DNA of 64,000 nucleotides, from assembly GCA_010093485.1 (NCBI GenBank), contig MU001508.1:324051-388050 (forward strand). Reading direction: 5' to 3'. Under the pieces are notes generated by a model. That model searched no databases. It was not told the DNA's origin and was given only the letters and a program-made list of their open reading frames with translations. The position numbers were made by a program, and so were the translations under genes. Positions 11,416-22,682 of the stretch are shown piece by piece; position 1 is the first letter of the stretch, and every line of letters starts with the position of its first letter. The stretch is from Karstenula rhodostoma CBS 690.94. Taxonomy: Eukaryota; Ascomycota; Dothideomycetes; Pleosporales; Didymosphaeriaceae.

Positions 11416-13086
11416 ATGCGCTGGGCACCTTCGGCTGCGAGCCGCGGCGGCAATGGGCGTGTCGAAGCCCCTGTCACGCTTCGGGGCTATCTTCTCTGCG
11501 TCTTTGCTGCCTTTGGCGGTATCCTCTTCGGCTATGATTCAGGTAAATATACGAGTATTTGTTCTCGCGTTTTTGAGTTGCGCTGACTTTGTGATTGTAG
11601 GTTACATCTCCGGTGTGCTGGCCATGGAAAATTTCCAGCATACGTTCGGTTCAGCTCCCGACTATACCATCAGTACCATGCAGAAGTCGCTCATCGTCTC
11701 TATCCTCTCTGCGGGTACCTTCTTCGGTGCGCTCATCGCAGGTTCCGTTGCTGATTGGATCGGTCGCCGCTCCACGATCATCGCTGGATGTATCATCTTC
11801 TCCGTCGGTGTCGTCCTCCAGGTCGCGGCATCCTCCGTTGGCGTCCTCGTTCCGGGCCGCCTGATTGCTGGCTTTGGTGTCGGGTTCGTCTCCGCCATCA
11901 TCATCCTCTATATGTCCGAGGTAGCGCCCAAGGCCGTCCGCGGCGCCATCGTTTCTGGATATCAGTTTTTCATCACCATCGGCCTGATGCTCGCATCTGT
12001 CGTCGACCAGGGTACACACGCTGTCGACAACTCCGGCTCTTACCGCATACCTATGGGCCTTCAGTGGCTCTGGGCCTTGATCCTAGGCACAGGTCTGTTC
12101 CTGCTTCCTGAGTCACCGCGCCACTATGTCAAGAAAGGCCGTCTCGATGATGCTGCTATTTCCCTTAGCAAGCTTCGTGGTCAGCCGATCGATTCGCCGT
12201 ACATCCGGGACGAGCTCGCTGAGCTGGTGGCCAACTACCGTTTCGAGTCGGAGCACATGCAGTCTAGCTGGTTGGACTGCTTCCGCGGTGGTTGGGCGCC
12301 GTCTGGCAACTTCCGCCGCGTGTTCCTCGGTATTGCCTTGCAAATGATGCAACAGTGGACCGGTGTCAACTTCAGTAAGTAACGTCATCTGCTCCATTCG
12401 ACTGCAAGCTAACAGTGACAGTCTTCTACTACGGCACCACCTTCTTCAAGCAGGTTGGCATCAAGAACGAGTTCCTCATCAGCATAATTACCACCATTGT
12501 CAATGTGGTCTCGACCCCGATTTCCTTCTGGACCATCGAGAAGCTCGGCCGTCGCATGCTCCTCATCTACGGCGCCGTCGGCATGTTGGTGTGTGAGTTC
12601 ATCATCGCGATCGTGGGCACCGTCGACGAGGGTTCCAAGGCCGCCGGCCTCTGCCTGATCGTCTTCACATGCTTATACATATTCTGCTTCGCAACCACCT
12701 GGGGCCCCGCCGCTTGGGTCGTCATCGGCGAGATCTTCCCTCTCCCTATCCGCGCGAAGGGCGTCGCTCTCTCCACGGCCTCCAACTGGCTCTGGAACTT
12801 CGTCATTGGCTACATCACACCGTATATGGTCGACGAGGACAAAGGCGACATGAAGGCCAAGGTGTTTTTCGTGTGGGGCGCGACGTGCACCATGTGCGTC
12901 TTGTTTGCCTACTTCCTTGTCCCAGAGACCAAGGGCTTGTCCCTTGAGCAAGTTGATCGCATGCTCGAGGAGACAACGCCGCGCAAATCGGCGAAGTGGC
13001 AGCCTACCGACTCATATGCCAATGGCGACGCTGATAAGATCGACGCCATCACCTCGCAGAACCTCGAGCACCGCGAGAAAGTCTAA
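11416..13086 (+). CDS. MFS hexose transporter
   Basis: This is a plasma-membrane sugar:proton symporter of the major facilitator superfamily, 12 transmembrane segments expected. Three exons: 11416-11542, 11601-12374 and 12422-13086, with introns of 58 and 47 bases, give about 521 residues. Sugar-transporter signatures appear in order: GGILFGYDSGYISGVLAM in TM1, DWIGRRSTIIAG between TM2 and TM3, PESPRHYVKKGR before the central loop, QQWTGVNFIFYYGTTFF in TM7, EKLGRRMLL, and PETKGLSLEQVDRM at the end of TM12. The organisation resembles fungal high-affinity glucose transporters. The start at 11416 gives a short cytosolic tail before TM1. Substrate specificity cannot be read from sequence alone. 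Confidence 0.9.
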
Positions 13087-13878
13087 CTACGAAGGCTGTC
13101 CATTGTCCTTCTTGGGTTGTATTATCAAGGGGTGTTGTTTTGCTAGAGGGATCTCGTGTTGCGAGGCACTGCGTTATGGATTCACATGAGCGTAACTAGG
13201 AGTCTTCCGGGGGTGGTAATGTGTTTCTCGGATATACCCCGGCGTATGGATGGAATAGTTTTGTCAGTAACGGCGTTGGTGGAGTTCACCATGGGCTTTT
13301 GTCCGGCCTCTTGTGTTTTGAGGGCTTTGCCGCTCAGCACGTTCACTTCTTGTATGGAATAGAAGGGACTTGGCATGGGAGATTTTCAGGCAAGACTGGG
13401 AATGGTACGCATCATGCATAGCGGAAGTAATGATGGCCAATGTGTAGTGTCTTCCTTCTGTGGACCTGAATCGAATTTGTGAATAATACTCCCTGGGTCG
13501 CTTGTTCTTAAAGCTGCACATCGTTTGAGACGAGAAGTCACGATCACACAATTTGTCACGGGTTTTTAGTTTTGAGGTTCTTTCATTGTTTGGTCGTCCG
13601 ACTGCTACGCTTCATGAATTCCATTCCCGTCCAGCATGTCTTAACTCTGAGCACACTCGGCTACCGGACAGAAATGAGATAGCCAGGAAATCATGCAGAC
13701 TGTCGGTGATAGACATGCCTTTGATTTCCAAGAACAACCATGAAATCGAGGAGAAATCGGTTAATCAGCACTGGGGTGCTGGCCACTCTGACTCTCTCAG
13801 GATCTCACGGCGAGTGCCGTAAGAGCCTTCGGTTGACGTCTTCTCCAAGTCGACGTCGACGCCGAGTCCTGCATGCAC
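13087..13878. other. Convergent intergenic region
   Basis: This lies between the 3' ends of the transporter (plus) and the MYND protein (minus). It could include a 3' exon of the MYND gene, because a donor-like GTAAGT sits on the minus strand at 13880-13875. No other coding potential is seen. Confidence 0.35.
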
Positions 13879-14748
13879 TTACCCGTCGTACTGCATCATC
13901 TCAGCAGCCCTTGCCGCATACTGGAGGTGCGCGATGACGGGTGACAAACTCGTAGTGTCCAAATCCATGATCATAAGTGGAACCTCCTCGAACTCCGGAT
14001 CCGAGTCCTGGTCCTCCGGATCCGAGTCCTGATCCTCCGGCTCGACGACGCCATAATCCAGCTCCATGTCTTTGTACTTCCGGCTCGTAGCGAAGAACGG
14101 ACCGCGCCAGTGGTGCGCAAGCTGCGGTCCGACGAACTGCGCCAAGCACGCGTTGATGCCGGAGCCATCCAAGAGGAAGTCCGCGCGGTGGTAGATGGAG
14201 AGCTGGTGGGCGAAGGTCCGGGCAAAGCGTTTGTCGTCGTCGAAGTCGAGGGTGCGCCAGTAGCCGTCGCCGAGGAGCCGATCCGTCGTGCTCTGCGCCA
14301 GGTTTTGATACCAGGGGGAGCCTTCGGCCTCGAGCCAGACGAAGTAAGGGACGCCGCCTTGCTCGGGGAAGTAGATGCCGCGGTAGAATTCGGGACCCGG
14401 ACGCTTCTGGAAGTGCTGGAAGCTGCTGCACAGGATGTCGTGTACAGGCTTGTCCTTCTCCTGGCACTTGGATGAGCAGTACGTCATGTTCTTACAACCA
14501 TCGCACACGAGATTCGCGGTCTTCTTGCAGGCGCCGCACTTGGCGGGGGTAAGCGTGGTGGCCGCTTTGGCGAGCGGTGCCAATCCCGCAAGCTGGCATG
14601 ACGTCTTGTGGGAACTCCAGGCGAGCCGTTGGCAGTCGGGGGAGCAATACCATGCTTTCTTGCAACGACCGCAAATTTTGAGAGGCGGATCGCTTTCAGC
14701 GGGCTCGCGGTTGCAGTGGCCGCAGGAAGGCGCGAGGGGAGGCGGCAT
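13879..14748 (-). CDS. Double MYND-type zinc finger protein
   Basis: This hypothetical zinc-binding protein has about 289 residues. Two MYND-like fingers are visible. The first starts CGHCNREP and runs through CGRCKKAWYCSPDCQ..H...C (about residues 9-52). The second runs CGACKKTANLVCDGCKNMTYCSSKCQ..H..LC (about 69-106). MYND fingers usually bind short proline-rich peptides of partner proteins. The rest (FYRGIYFPEQGGVPYFVWLEAEGSPWYQNL) resembles fungal MYND proteins of unknown function, and an acidic direct repeat, PEDQDSDPEDQDSDPEFEE, lies near the C-terminus. The stop overlaps a perfect GTAAGT donor, so a further 3' exon is possible. The start at 14748 puts the first finger at the N-terminus. 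Confidence 0.75.
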   Translation of the reverse strand: MPPPLAPSCGHCNREPAESDPPLKICGRCKKAWYCSPDCQRLAWSSHKTSCQLAGLAPLAKAATTLTPAKCGACKKTANLVCDGCKNMTYCSSKCQEKDKPVHDILCSSFQHFQKRPGPEFYRGIYFPEQGGVPYFVWLEAEGSPWYQNLAQSTTDRLLGDGYWRTLDFDDDKRFARTFAHQLSIYHRADFLLDGSGINACLAQFVGPQLAHHWRGPFFATSRKYKDMELDYGVVEPEDQDSDPEDQDSDPEFEEVPLMIMDLDTTSLSPVIAHLQYAARAAEMMQYDG

Positions 14749-17700
14749 CGTGAGCGCGGAGAGGAGTGCGGTGGAAGGTGGAAACGAGAGTGGAAAGTGG
14801 AAAGTGTGGAGAGACGCGGCGGTCCATTTATACGGCCTCGACCGGGAGATGGGCTTGTTGGTGAAGGTGAGAGTCAATGTAATTGTATGGCTGGTCTGTT
14901 TGCGCGGAGACTTCTGTCTCTCACTAGGTGAAGCCGCCTCGCCAATTACCCCAGTAAATAACTATAACATACAAGAGACTAGCTATAATGGGAAGTACGT
15001 TTCCATCAATATGAGCATTAATAAGACATCTCATTCCTAACTGTGTGGGGCAAGAAAAAAGAGCAGGATCTGAAAGATGTGGTTGACAGCAATAATAGCG
15101 TACGGGCCTGCCAATCATTTGAGTGAAATCTGATCAGTCTCTTCACGATCTTTATCCTGTTAGACACAAGGACGACACAAAAGTTATCAATGATTCATAG
15201 ATAAAGCAGACACATAGGGCCTGGATACAGGGTGATTAGGAACGTCAGAGCGCCGGATCTCCTATGCTGAACGTTTGTGACGTACCCATGCTAACCGCTG
15301 GTAGACTCCACGAATTCAGAGACTACGAGAAGGAAAAAATATAAATAATCCCAGGACTTTAGCCCTCGTATGGTTTGTAAAGTGGAGTGTACATTTATCT
15401 CTCTGGCCTGGCGATCTGATCGTGGCACCTTGGCTCTACGAGTCTGAACAATTTCTTTTTCCGAGGGCACGGATCCAGCAAACGTGGCCGCGAGCAAGTA
15501 GCCGTTTATTATTACGGATAAATATGAGCGCTTTCCCTCCACTAGACTAACAATTTTACAACGTGAACCCCTGTAGTATCCACATTGAATAGGACGAGAC
15601 ATGCACTGCCATTTAGGAGAATTTTCTTGGACCATATCAACCTCACGCCCGTGTTACAGCTCTCAGAAGCGCTGATCTTTTACATTTTTCTTTTCTTCTG
15701 CGTCTGTCTTATCAGCATATTAAAATTACGTTGGGTCGAATATTTTAAGTTGCCATCTATGTCGTGCTTGGATTACCAGCGTCGATCGGCATAATCCTCC
15801 CTGCAGGATGTAAAAGTCACCTTTCAAGTGACAGCCGCTTGTAATAAGGAAGAGTGAACTGCGCCTGCTGCCTTAAGCATGACGTGGCCAGCGCTAACCA
15901 GCGAAAATGAGATGCATCCTGCATTTAAACATGCAAGCGCAGCAGCATCTCGTTCCGATCATCTTGTTTCATTGCGTCTCGGATCTTGTGACTTCTTGAG
16001 CAGACTCCGTCGTCGGACTGTTGTATAATTTGCGACTAGAACGATACTGGAAAAAGCTTAATTCTGTAACAAGACGGAAGCACGCCGCTTGGCTCTTGGT
16101 ATGGAGACCCCTTACGCGCGAAAAGATGATGACATATTTTTGCTAATGTACGAAGGCTGCGCAACTCGCCACGTGCCCGATCGGAACCCGCCGTGTAGCT
16201 GGACTAATATGCACGCGAACTGAGCGACCTTTGAAACCTGGGCGGCTTACGTGGCATATGACTTTAGTTCTCACAACAAACTTTGCGCATGAGCGAGTTC
16301 TTCACGCCCGGCCACAGAGACGGCAGTCCTCGCGAGCAAGGCCCACTGTGCCCATGATTGCTCTCATCAGCACTAGCCAAGAGTGATACGGAGATATTCC
16401 GCCGGCGACAACGCACGCGATTGTCTGAGGCGTTCGCTGGTTCTGGTCATGTCGTACGCGTTGATATTATCCTGCGTAAATTCGCTAATGCTGGCGAACA
16501 GGTGGAAAAGCCGCGCGACACAACCGTAGTTGAAAGTGTCCCTCCTCGAAACTATATAAATATTCCGGGCGAAGCTTTGGATGGAATCCACGTGATCGAG
16601 ATACCAATGCATACGGACCATGTTTCAGGGATTCGGGATTTGACGTCTGTCCCTCGGGCAAGGCGGTGTTCTCACTCTTCGCAAGACTGGCCTTAATCGG
16701 AGGCCGACACTGCTTCGGAAATTCCTCCGACTGTCGCATTGCGCAAGATCCAAGAAAGAAAGTTTGCCAGGAAGCCAATTCAGACGGCTGGTGTAATGCT
16801 TCATGGCTGCTGTTTGGTCTTTGAAGAGAAAATGCCACCTTTGAAGGTTGTATGGGTATCCTAGAGAAGAGAGAAGCACGATTCGTCCACGAGCTGCAGG
16901 GCTTGCATAGCGCGTACATGCTCGCTGACGGTGCTCGTTGGAGATGACTTCCGCGTCGCTTAATCGGGTCACTCGGCTATCTTCCGTATTGACTACGAGA
17001 GTCTGGCAGCGTGCAGCACAAGTTCGTCGAAGAGAGCCATGGCCGGCCGGAGACGCAGCTGAAACGGGGAGAGGGTCTGGCTGGCATCAAGGTCAATAGG
17101 GTATAGTACCGAGGCCAGTAGTGGATGGGTTCTTGGTACGAACTGTGAAGCAGTGGCATAGGGTGGGCGTCGGCAAGTGGTAGACTGTAGCCCTGGAGTG
17201 CAATCGAAAACAATGGGAGCAGCCGCGAAAATAGAACCAGAACGTGGCGTACACTACTCTTGGATCGGACTATCTTCCCTTCTGTACTGATTGGAGGCAA
17301 ATGATAACTGTTTGGGGCCCTGCGTCTTGTGGGGTTGGTGGCGCGAGGTAACCAGGGCTAGCTCGTATCGTGCTCTGCTCGAGGCCAGTGATGGGCCCGT
17401 TGCGGCCCCCAAAAGCCAAGCGGCGGAATTTTGCCGGCACGCATGGCGGGCCGTTTGGAGGCGGCCCAGCGGGAGTGTGCGATCACTGCGATGATGAGAT
17501 GAGACGATGGCAGGCGTTGCAGGGCCCAGGTAGCGGTAGCGCCCACGCTAAATACCCTCCGCACAGGCCAACGGATGTTGGGAGCTGATTTCCTTGATTA
17601 AATGATCCTTTGCGTCTCACCCTCTGCCTCCCTCTAGGCGGCCGCAGTGTTGTCTCTTGCAATTTCTCAGTTGTCTTTGTAGCTTGTTTCTTGTAGGGTA

Positions 17701-17805
17701 ATGATGTATGCGTTTCTTGGGGACAAGCCGCACCTTGATGAGGCTATTGTGCATGCGGGATACGGCCTCGGCTATGGCAATGTATGCTCCCAAGGACAAG
17801 TACAT
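14749..17805. other. Gene-poor region (about 3 kb)
   Basis: I find no gene here. The part from about 14,930 to 16,300 is richer in A and T than its surroundings, with only short frames and no conserved motif. It may contain decayed repeat sequence, but I could not identify terminal repeats or transposase residues. Towards 17,600-17,800 it becomes the upstream region of the bZIP gene. Confidence 0.4.
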
Positions 17806-18581
17806 ATGTCTCAACGTGATGGGACTCGCGATACTGACATCACAAAGTGGCTACATCCCATTGCGGACAACACAGGCTTGGACACATCCAACGTGACTGA
17901 CAGTCTTTCATCGGCTTCGGATAACAACGCCTCCCTTGATGCGGACGTGGTCCCAGCTCGAAGAGGGAGAGGCAGGCCGCGGGTGAATACACCGCGAGAT
18001 GAGAGCGCTGTAGAGGTAGCTACTGGACTTCCGGTATAATGCACAGAAACTAAACGGCGTAGAAACGCCGCGCTCAGGTCCGAGAGGCGCAGCGTGCCTA
18101 TCAAAAACGAAAAGATAGCGCCACGGCCTCGGAGCGGAGGAGGTGCGACGATGTACTGCAAGTCCTTTCCGATCTTTCCATGGACGTGGAAGCACTGCTC
18201 CAAGCCGCTGCCGATGCAGGGGTGACGAAAGAAGAGGGCGAGCTTGCCGATCACATCCGCCGCCTGTGGTCGACTTACGACACCGCAATCAACAGCCCAT
18301 GTCTCGGTCCTGAGTTGCGATTGTTGCAAGTCAAGAACGAACGTCGCCAGGCTGCACATCAGAACGCTGGTCACCCCAGCACCGAGCGCAACACTCATGT
18401 GCAGCAACCGTCACATCAGAGAGATTCGATGGACCTCGACCTCGGACCCGTGAATGACCAGACACTCATTACTCCGTTCTCTGCGACCCAGATGAGTTAT
18501 CCTAGTTCAGGGCCTCGAAGCATTTATCAGGTGTGCAGAGAACGGCAAGCAGAGTTTCATCGTACCCGGAATTCTGCCTAA
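17806..18581 (+). CDS. bZIP transcription factor (AP-1-like fungal family)
   Basis: This is a nuclear DNA-binding regulator. Two exons, 17806-18015 and 18063-18581, join in phase 0 over a 47-base intron (CTAAAC branch site). The join recreates the signature region NTPRDESAVE-KRRAQVREAQRAYQKRKD: an acidic/polar lead-in, then the basic region (about residues 60-90). A leucine-spaced helix with SERRRCDDVLQVLSDLSMDVEALL follows. The product is about 242 residues. An upstream in-frame ATG at 17701 would add 35 residues; 17806 is preferred because the preceding segment lacks the usual Ser-rich composition, but this is uncertain. The zipper is short and irregular, as in many fungal-specific bZIPs. 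Target genes are unknown; the hydrolase and PLP enzyme downstream are candidates by position only. Confidence 0.78.
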
Positions 18582-19245
18582 CAGCGCTGGATCGAGCTAG
18601 CGGGCCGTCCCTGAGAGTTCCACTCAGTGCTCTTGACTAGGTATGCAGCCCAGAGCGCCACGTTGATGACATATATGTTCGCAGGTAGTAAGAGCGTGTT
18701 CGCTGGAACGATTTCGTATGTAATCGCCGCTGCAGGTGGGACTGGGGGAATCAATAATCCCACTGCGCTTTTCGTTCTGCCAGGCCAGGATGTACCGGCA
18801 GCAACCACTAGGAGCCACGTATAGCCGCGACACCACGCAACCGTCTTCCCGGTGGTTGGTGCTATTAAACATCCAAACCCTTGGGCACCACACCACACCA
18901 CACCACACCTGCACGCTAATATCGGTAGCATGGTGGGCTTACAAATGTCATCAGTGTGTGACTGCCGCTGTTGCACACGCGCAGTCTAAAAAAAAAGTTC
19001 GCGTTTATGATATTTCCGAGCGACGCATGCGAGACCTCATCCACCCTTTGCTTGTCTCAGCACACAGGAGACAAGTTATCTCCAGGCCCGGTATGACGCA
19101 CACATTTTGGCTTTGGCTATGCTTCTTCTTGGCGTTTCCTTGTTTGCGCTCAGTATAAAGCCAGGAGCGATCGGAGCTGCATTAGCTCAATACCACAACA
19201 CCACCTCCGATCGACCAACTACGAACTCTGGAAGTGGCGCACGAT
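18582..19245. other. Intergenic region with CCACA repeat
   Basis: This holds the 3' flank of the bZIP gene and the promoter of the serine hydrolase. A short CCACA pentamer array occupies about 18887-18909. No gene is seen. Confidence 0.4.
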
Positions 19246-20584
19246 ATGGACCGATTTGAGGAGTTACTTTCGCTGGCCACTCAGAGAGGCTCCAACGGAG
19301 TGCCTGGGGCAGCAGCGGCCGTGGTGGATAAGACTGGTACGTTTGACTGTCATGCGTCCCTTCAAAGATGAAGGATAAGCTTTGAAAGAACTGAACCACG
19401 CAACGCTGACCCATTGCCGCAGGCAACATCATATACAAGCATGTAGCCGGATCCAACGGCGCAAAGGAGGACGCGGCCGATCTCAGCTCCGACCAAGTGT
19501 ATTGGATAGCGTCGTGCACGAAGCTTGTGGCCTCTATTGCGGCACTGCAATGCGTGGAACGCGGCCTAATCACGCTCGACGAAAGTCTCGGCGTGCAACT
19601 GCCAGAACTTGCATCGCTGCCTATCATCGCCGCAAGTGGAGGAAAAGAATTCTTCGAGCTGCGCAATGCCACTAATCCCATCACACTTCGCCAACTATTG
19701 ACGCATTCGAGCGGCGTGGTCTACGATTGGCTTAGTCCCACGCTGTCCATGTGGCGTAGTTCACGTGGAGAAACCGCGCAACTCCCATGCACAGGCCGTA
19801 TCGACGAGGTCTCGTATCCCCGGATTGCCGAGGCTGGAGAGGTGTGGAACTATGGTAGGTTGAAATCAACACGTAAATTTTACAAAGATGTTTTCATTGA
19901 CCCTGACTCTACTCAGGCACGAATCTCGACTGGGCGAGCTTGCTCGTCGAACGACTGGCAAAAACTCCATTCGAAGACTACGTCACTCGAAACATTGCTG
20001 AGCCGCTGGGCATCAGGTCTTGGACGTGGCACCTTTCCCGCAAACCCGAGGTAGCGGAGAAGCTGATGCAGATGAGCGAGCGGAAACCAGATGGTTCACT
20101 CGCTCCAAGCAAGACGCCTATATGGGAAGAGCCCGAAGCTGAGCGCGGCGGCGCTGGAATGTACTCCACCATCGATGACTACATGCGCATCTTAGCGGAC
20201 ACACTCAAGGAGTCTCCCGTGACTCTCAAGAAAGAGGCCATGGACCTGATGTTCACGCCACAGTTCGAGGAAGGCAGCAAGCTGCAGAAGTCGATGTGGG
20301 ACATCGCGTGCGCACCCGTGGTAGGACTCAGTATGGAGGGCGTATCTCCCAATCAAGGACTTGGTGGGTTCTTGACCACTCATGACATCGACCGAGAGGA
20401 TTTCTATAAGCCCAAAGGTACTCTTGGGTGGCATGGGATGGCGAACCTTGCCTGGAACGCGAATCGCGAGAAGGGCCTAGCGTACTTCTTTGCAACGCAG
20501 GTTATCCCTTGGGGTGACGAGAAGAGCCAAGCGTTGATCAAAGAGTTCGAGGCCGCGGTGTGGAAGGCGTACACGCAGACTTGA
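19246..20584 (+). CDS. Beta-lactamase-fold serine hydrolase/acyltransferase (LovD/EstB-like)
   Basis: This enzyme belongs to the class C beta-lactamase-like family (PF00144), which includes EstB esterases and the LovD acyltransferase. Three exons: 19246-19336, 19423-19854 and 19917-20584 give about 396 residues. The catalytic Ser-x-x-Lys is S61-CT-K64 in YWIASCTKLVAS. The second-motif tyrosine lies in GEVWNYGTNLDWA (near residue 173), matching the Tyr position of LovD-type enzymes. ITLRQLLTHSSGVVYDW and ERGGAGMYSTIDDYMRIL are also family patterns. No signal peptide is seen, so it is probably cytosolic. Physiological substrate unknown. LovD-like proteins often transfer acyl groups in polyketide pathways, but no polyketide synthase is in this window. 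Confidence 0.88.
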
Positions 20585-21288
20585 ATCACAGCGCCAGGAC
20601 AGAAGTTTGAGTACAGGGTATTACCCGGAGGCAATATGTAAGTCAATTATACTCAGACCTTTGTGTTAGTATTGTACTCAATCCTTGCTTGTAATATTGG
20701 ATTCTGTATCTTCAACCTCGGACATATCTTGCCCAATTGTATAACATCCTCAAGCCGATTCACTCAATGTCAACTTCGCTGTGGTTGACCTGGAGGCTCC
20801 TGGTGATATATTTCAAACAAAATTTGTGGGGAACTTAGTAATGGGCGACTGCGAAACAGCGCTCCACATCGGCACTGTCGTCAAGTGGCGTGTACCCACG
20901 CACAACTGCTCGCACCTCCGCCACTACCCGTCGCTACAGGAGTACATGCCACCCGCCATGTGCATCCTCCCTCATCTGACGTGTCAATGTACATGGCACA
21001 TCTGATTGTTCTTGTTTGCAGAGGCTTTTTCGTTTCCACGCAGATCGAGCTTGCTCGTTCAGGGCAGTGTATACACCGCGAAGGCATTTGAGGAAGATTG
21101 AGGGCGTGCGTCATTGCAGTAGATATGTAGCGCCTTCCTAATTCGGCTACCCCTCACTACCCGCATGTGTCGTGCATCTATTTGACAATGCCGTCCACCA
21201 TCAACATCATCGCATGTGTGTATAAAGCTCCGCGTTGTCGTCTCATGTACCTTTAGCCCATCTGAACTTGTTTCCAGCAACACTCAAG
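20585..21288. other. Intergenic region
   Basis: This separates the hydrolase from the PLP enzyme and presumably holds the latter's promoter. Nothing else is recognised. Confidence 0.4.
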
Positions 21289-22682
21289 ATGTCCAAATCA
21301 TTCGACGTTGCCGCTGCCCGCGAGCGCTTCCCCGCACTGAAGCAGGACCAGGTGTTCCTTGACAATGCGGGCGGAAGTCAGACACTGGACAGTGTAATTG
21401 ATTCCATAACGCAGTATCTGTCCAAGACCAATGTGCAGTTGGGTGCTTCGTACCACACAGGCAAGTAGAAGTTGCATAGACATAGTAGGAGAAATACAAC
21501 TGATAGGATAGCGCAGGCAAGATCTCCAACACCAAATACGAAGAGGGCTACCAAGCCGCCGCAAAGTACATCAACGCCGGGCGCGACGAGATCGTGCTCG
21601 GCGGCTCCACCACGCAGCTCTTCATGAATCTTTCCTCGGCGATGAAGATCCCCGAAGGCTCGGAGATCATCCTATCGAAGATGGAACACGAGACGAACGT
21701 CAAGCCCTGGCTAGTCATGGCGGACCGCCTGAAGCTTACCGTCAAGTGGTGGGAGTCGCCGAAGCCGGAGCTGAAGCTCACGCCCGAAAACCTCAAGCCC
21801 CTGCTCTCCCCGAAGGTGAAGTTCGTCGCCTGCACTCACGTGAGCAATATTCTCGGGGGGATCCACGATGGTACGATACTCCCCGGTACAAAATCGCTAT
21901 GTCTTAGACATGGACACTTCGTACATAACCCCACTTTTGTGACTCAACTGACTTTGTACCCGCGAGGATAGTCAAGGCGATTGCGGACGCGGTGCATGAA
22001 GCTGGGGCGTTGTTCTGCGTGGACGGGGTGAGCTTTGCACCTCACCGGAAGGTCGACGTAAAAGCATTCGGCGTCGACTTCTACGCGTTCTCGTGGTACA
22101 AGGTGAGCCAACCTTCTACACAGGCCGTATTCTCTCTGCATGCAAGCTGACCCGGCCCAGGTCTACGGCCCCCACATCGCGGTCCTGTACGCTAGCAACA
22201 CCGCCCAAGAACACGTCAAGCCCCTCCCGCACTACTTCAACCCCACCAAAACCCTGGAAGACAAACTCGCCTTCGCCGCTTCCAACTACGAGAACGTGCA
22301 GTCGATCCCCAGGGTCGTCGACTACCTAGCAGACAAGAGCGATGTCATCGCCGCGCACGAGGGCAAACTGCAAACCATCCTGCTCGACTTTCTCAACTCG
22401 CGAGACGACATCACTGTCCTTGGGTCTACATCGGCAGACTCGGCTGTCAGGGTGCCGACCATCTCGTTTGTGGTAGACGGCAGGAACTCCAAGGAGGTTG
22501 TGGAGCAGGCGGACAAGATCAGCAATTTTGGAATCAGGTGGGGCCACTTTTACTCCAAGAGACTGTGCGATGAGGTGTTGGGGCTGGCGCCCGAGGGTGT
22601 GGTGCGCGTGAGTATGGTGCACTACAACACCGAGGACGAGATACGGGAGCTTGTCGAGGTGTTTAAGAAGATTCTGTCTTGA
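21289..22682 (+). CDS. Class V aminotransferase / cysteine-desulfurase-like PLP enzyme
   Basis: This is a fold-type I PLP enzyme of the class V aminotransferase superfamily, close to cysteine-desulfurase-like and isopenicillin-N-epimerase-like proteins. Four exons: 21289-21460, 21517-21870, 21972-22102 and 22161-22682 give about 392 residues. Visible features: FLDNAGGSQ near the start, ASYHTG, HETNVKPW, ACTHVSNILGGIHD, the FCVDGVSFAPHR motif with the PLP-contacting Asp, and K219 in FYAFSWYK, the expected Schiff-base lysine. GVVRVSMVHYNTEDEI closes the C-terminal domain. The first intron is GC-AG (donor AG/GCAAGT). The second is one of two related 101-base introns in the window. The reaction cannot be fixed from sequence; no catalytic-loop cysteine typical of desulfurases was identified. 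Confidence 0.87.
21871..21971 (+). mobile_element. Introner-like intron, copy A
   Basis: This is intron 2 of the class V aminotransferase gene, 101 bases, phase 1, GTACGA donor and GATAG acceptor with a CTGAC branch-like site. Aligned by hand without gaps, it matches the only intron of the Zn2Cys6 gene at 37285-37385 at 86 of 101 positions. The host genes are unrelated, so the intron itself appears to have multiplied. A short palindrome (ATGTCT/AGACAT, 21899-21911) is kept in both copies. Confidence 0.8.

Noticed and set aside
14930..16300. Possible RIP-affected transposon remnant
   Set aside because: A/T content is somewhat higher by eye, but no terminal repeats, transposase or reverse-transcriptase residues were found; only a computed RIP index could support it.
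6522..22682. A full secondary-metabolite gene cluster
   Set aside because: A methyltransferase, P450, transporter, bZIP, LovD-like and PLP enzyme are present, but no PKS, NRPS, terpene or DMATS backbone gene, and unrelated genes intervene.
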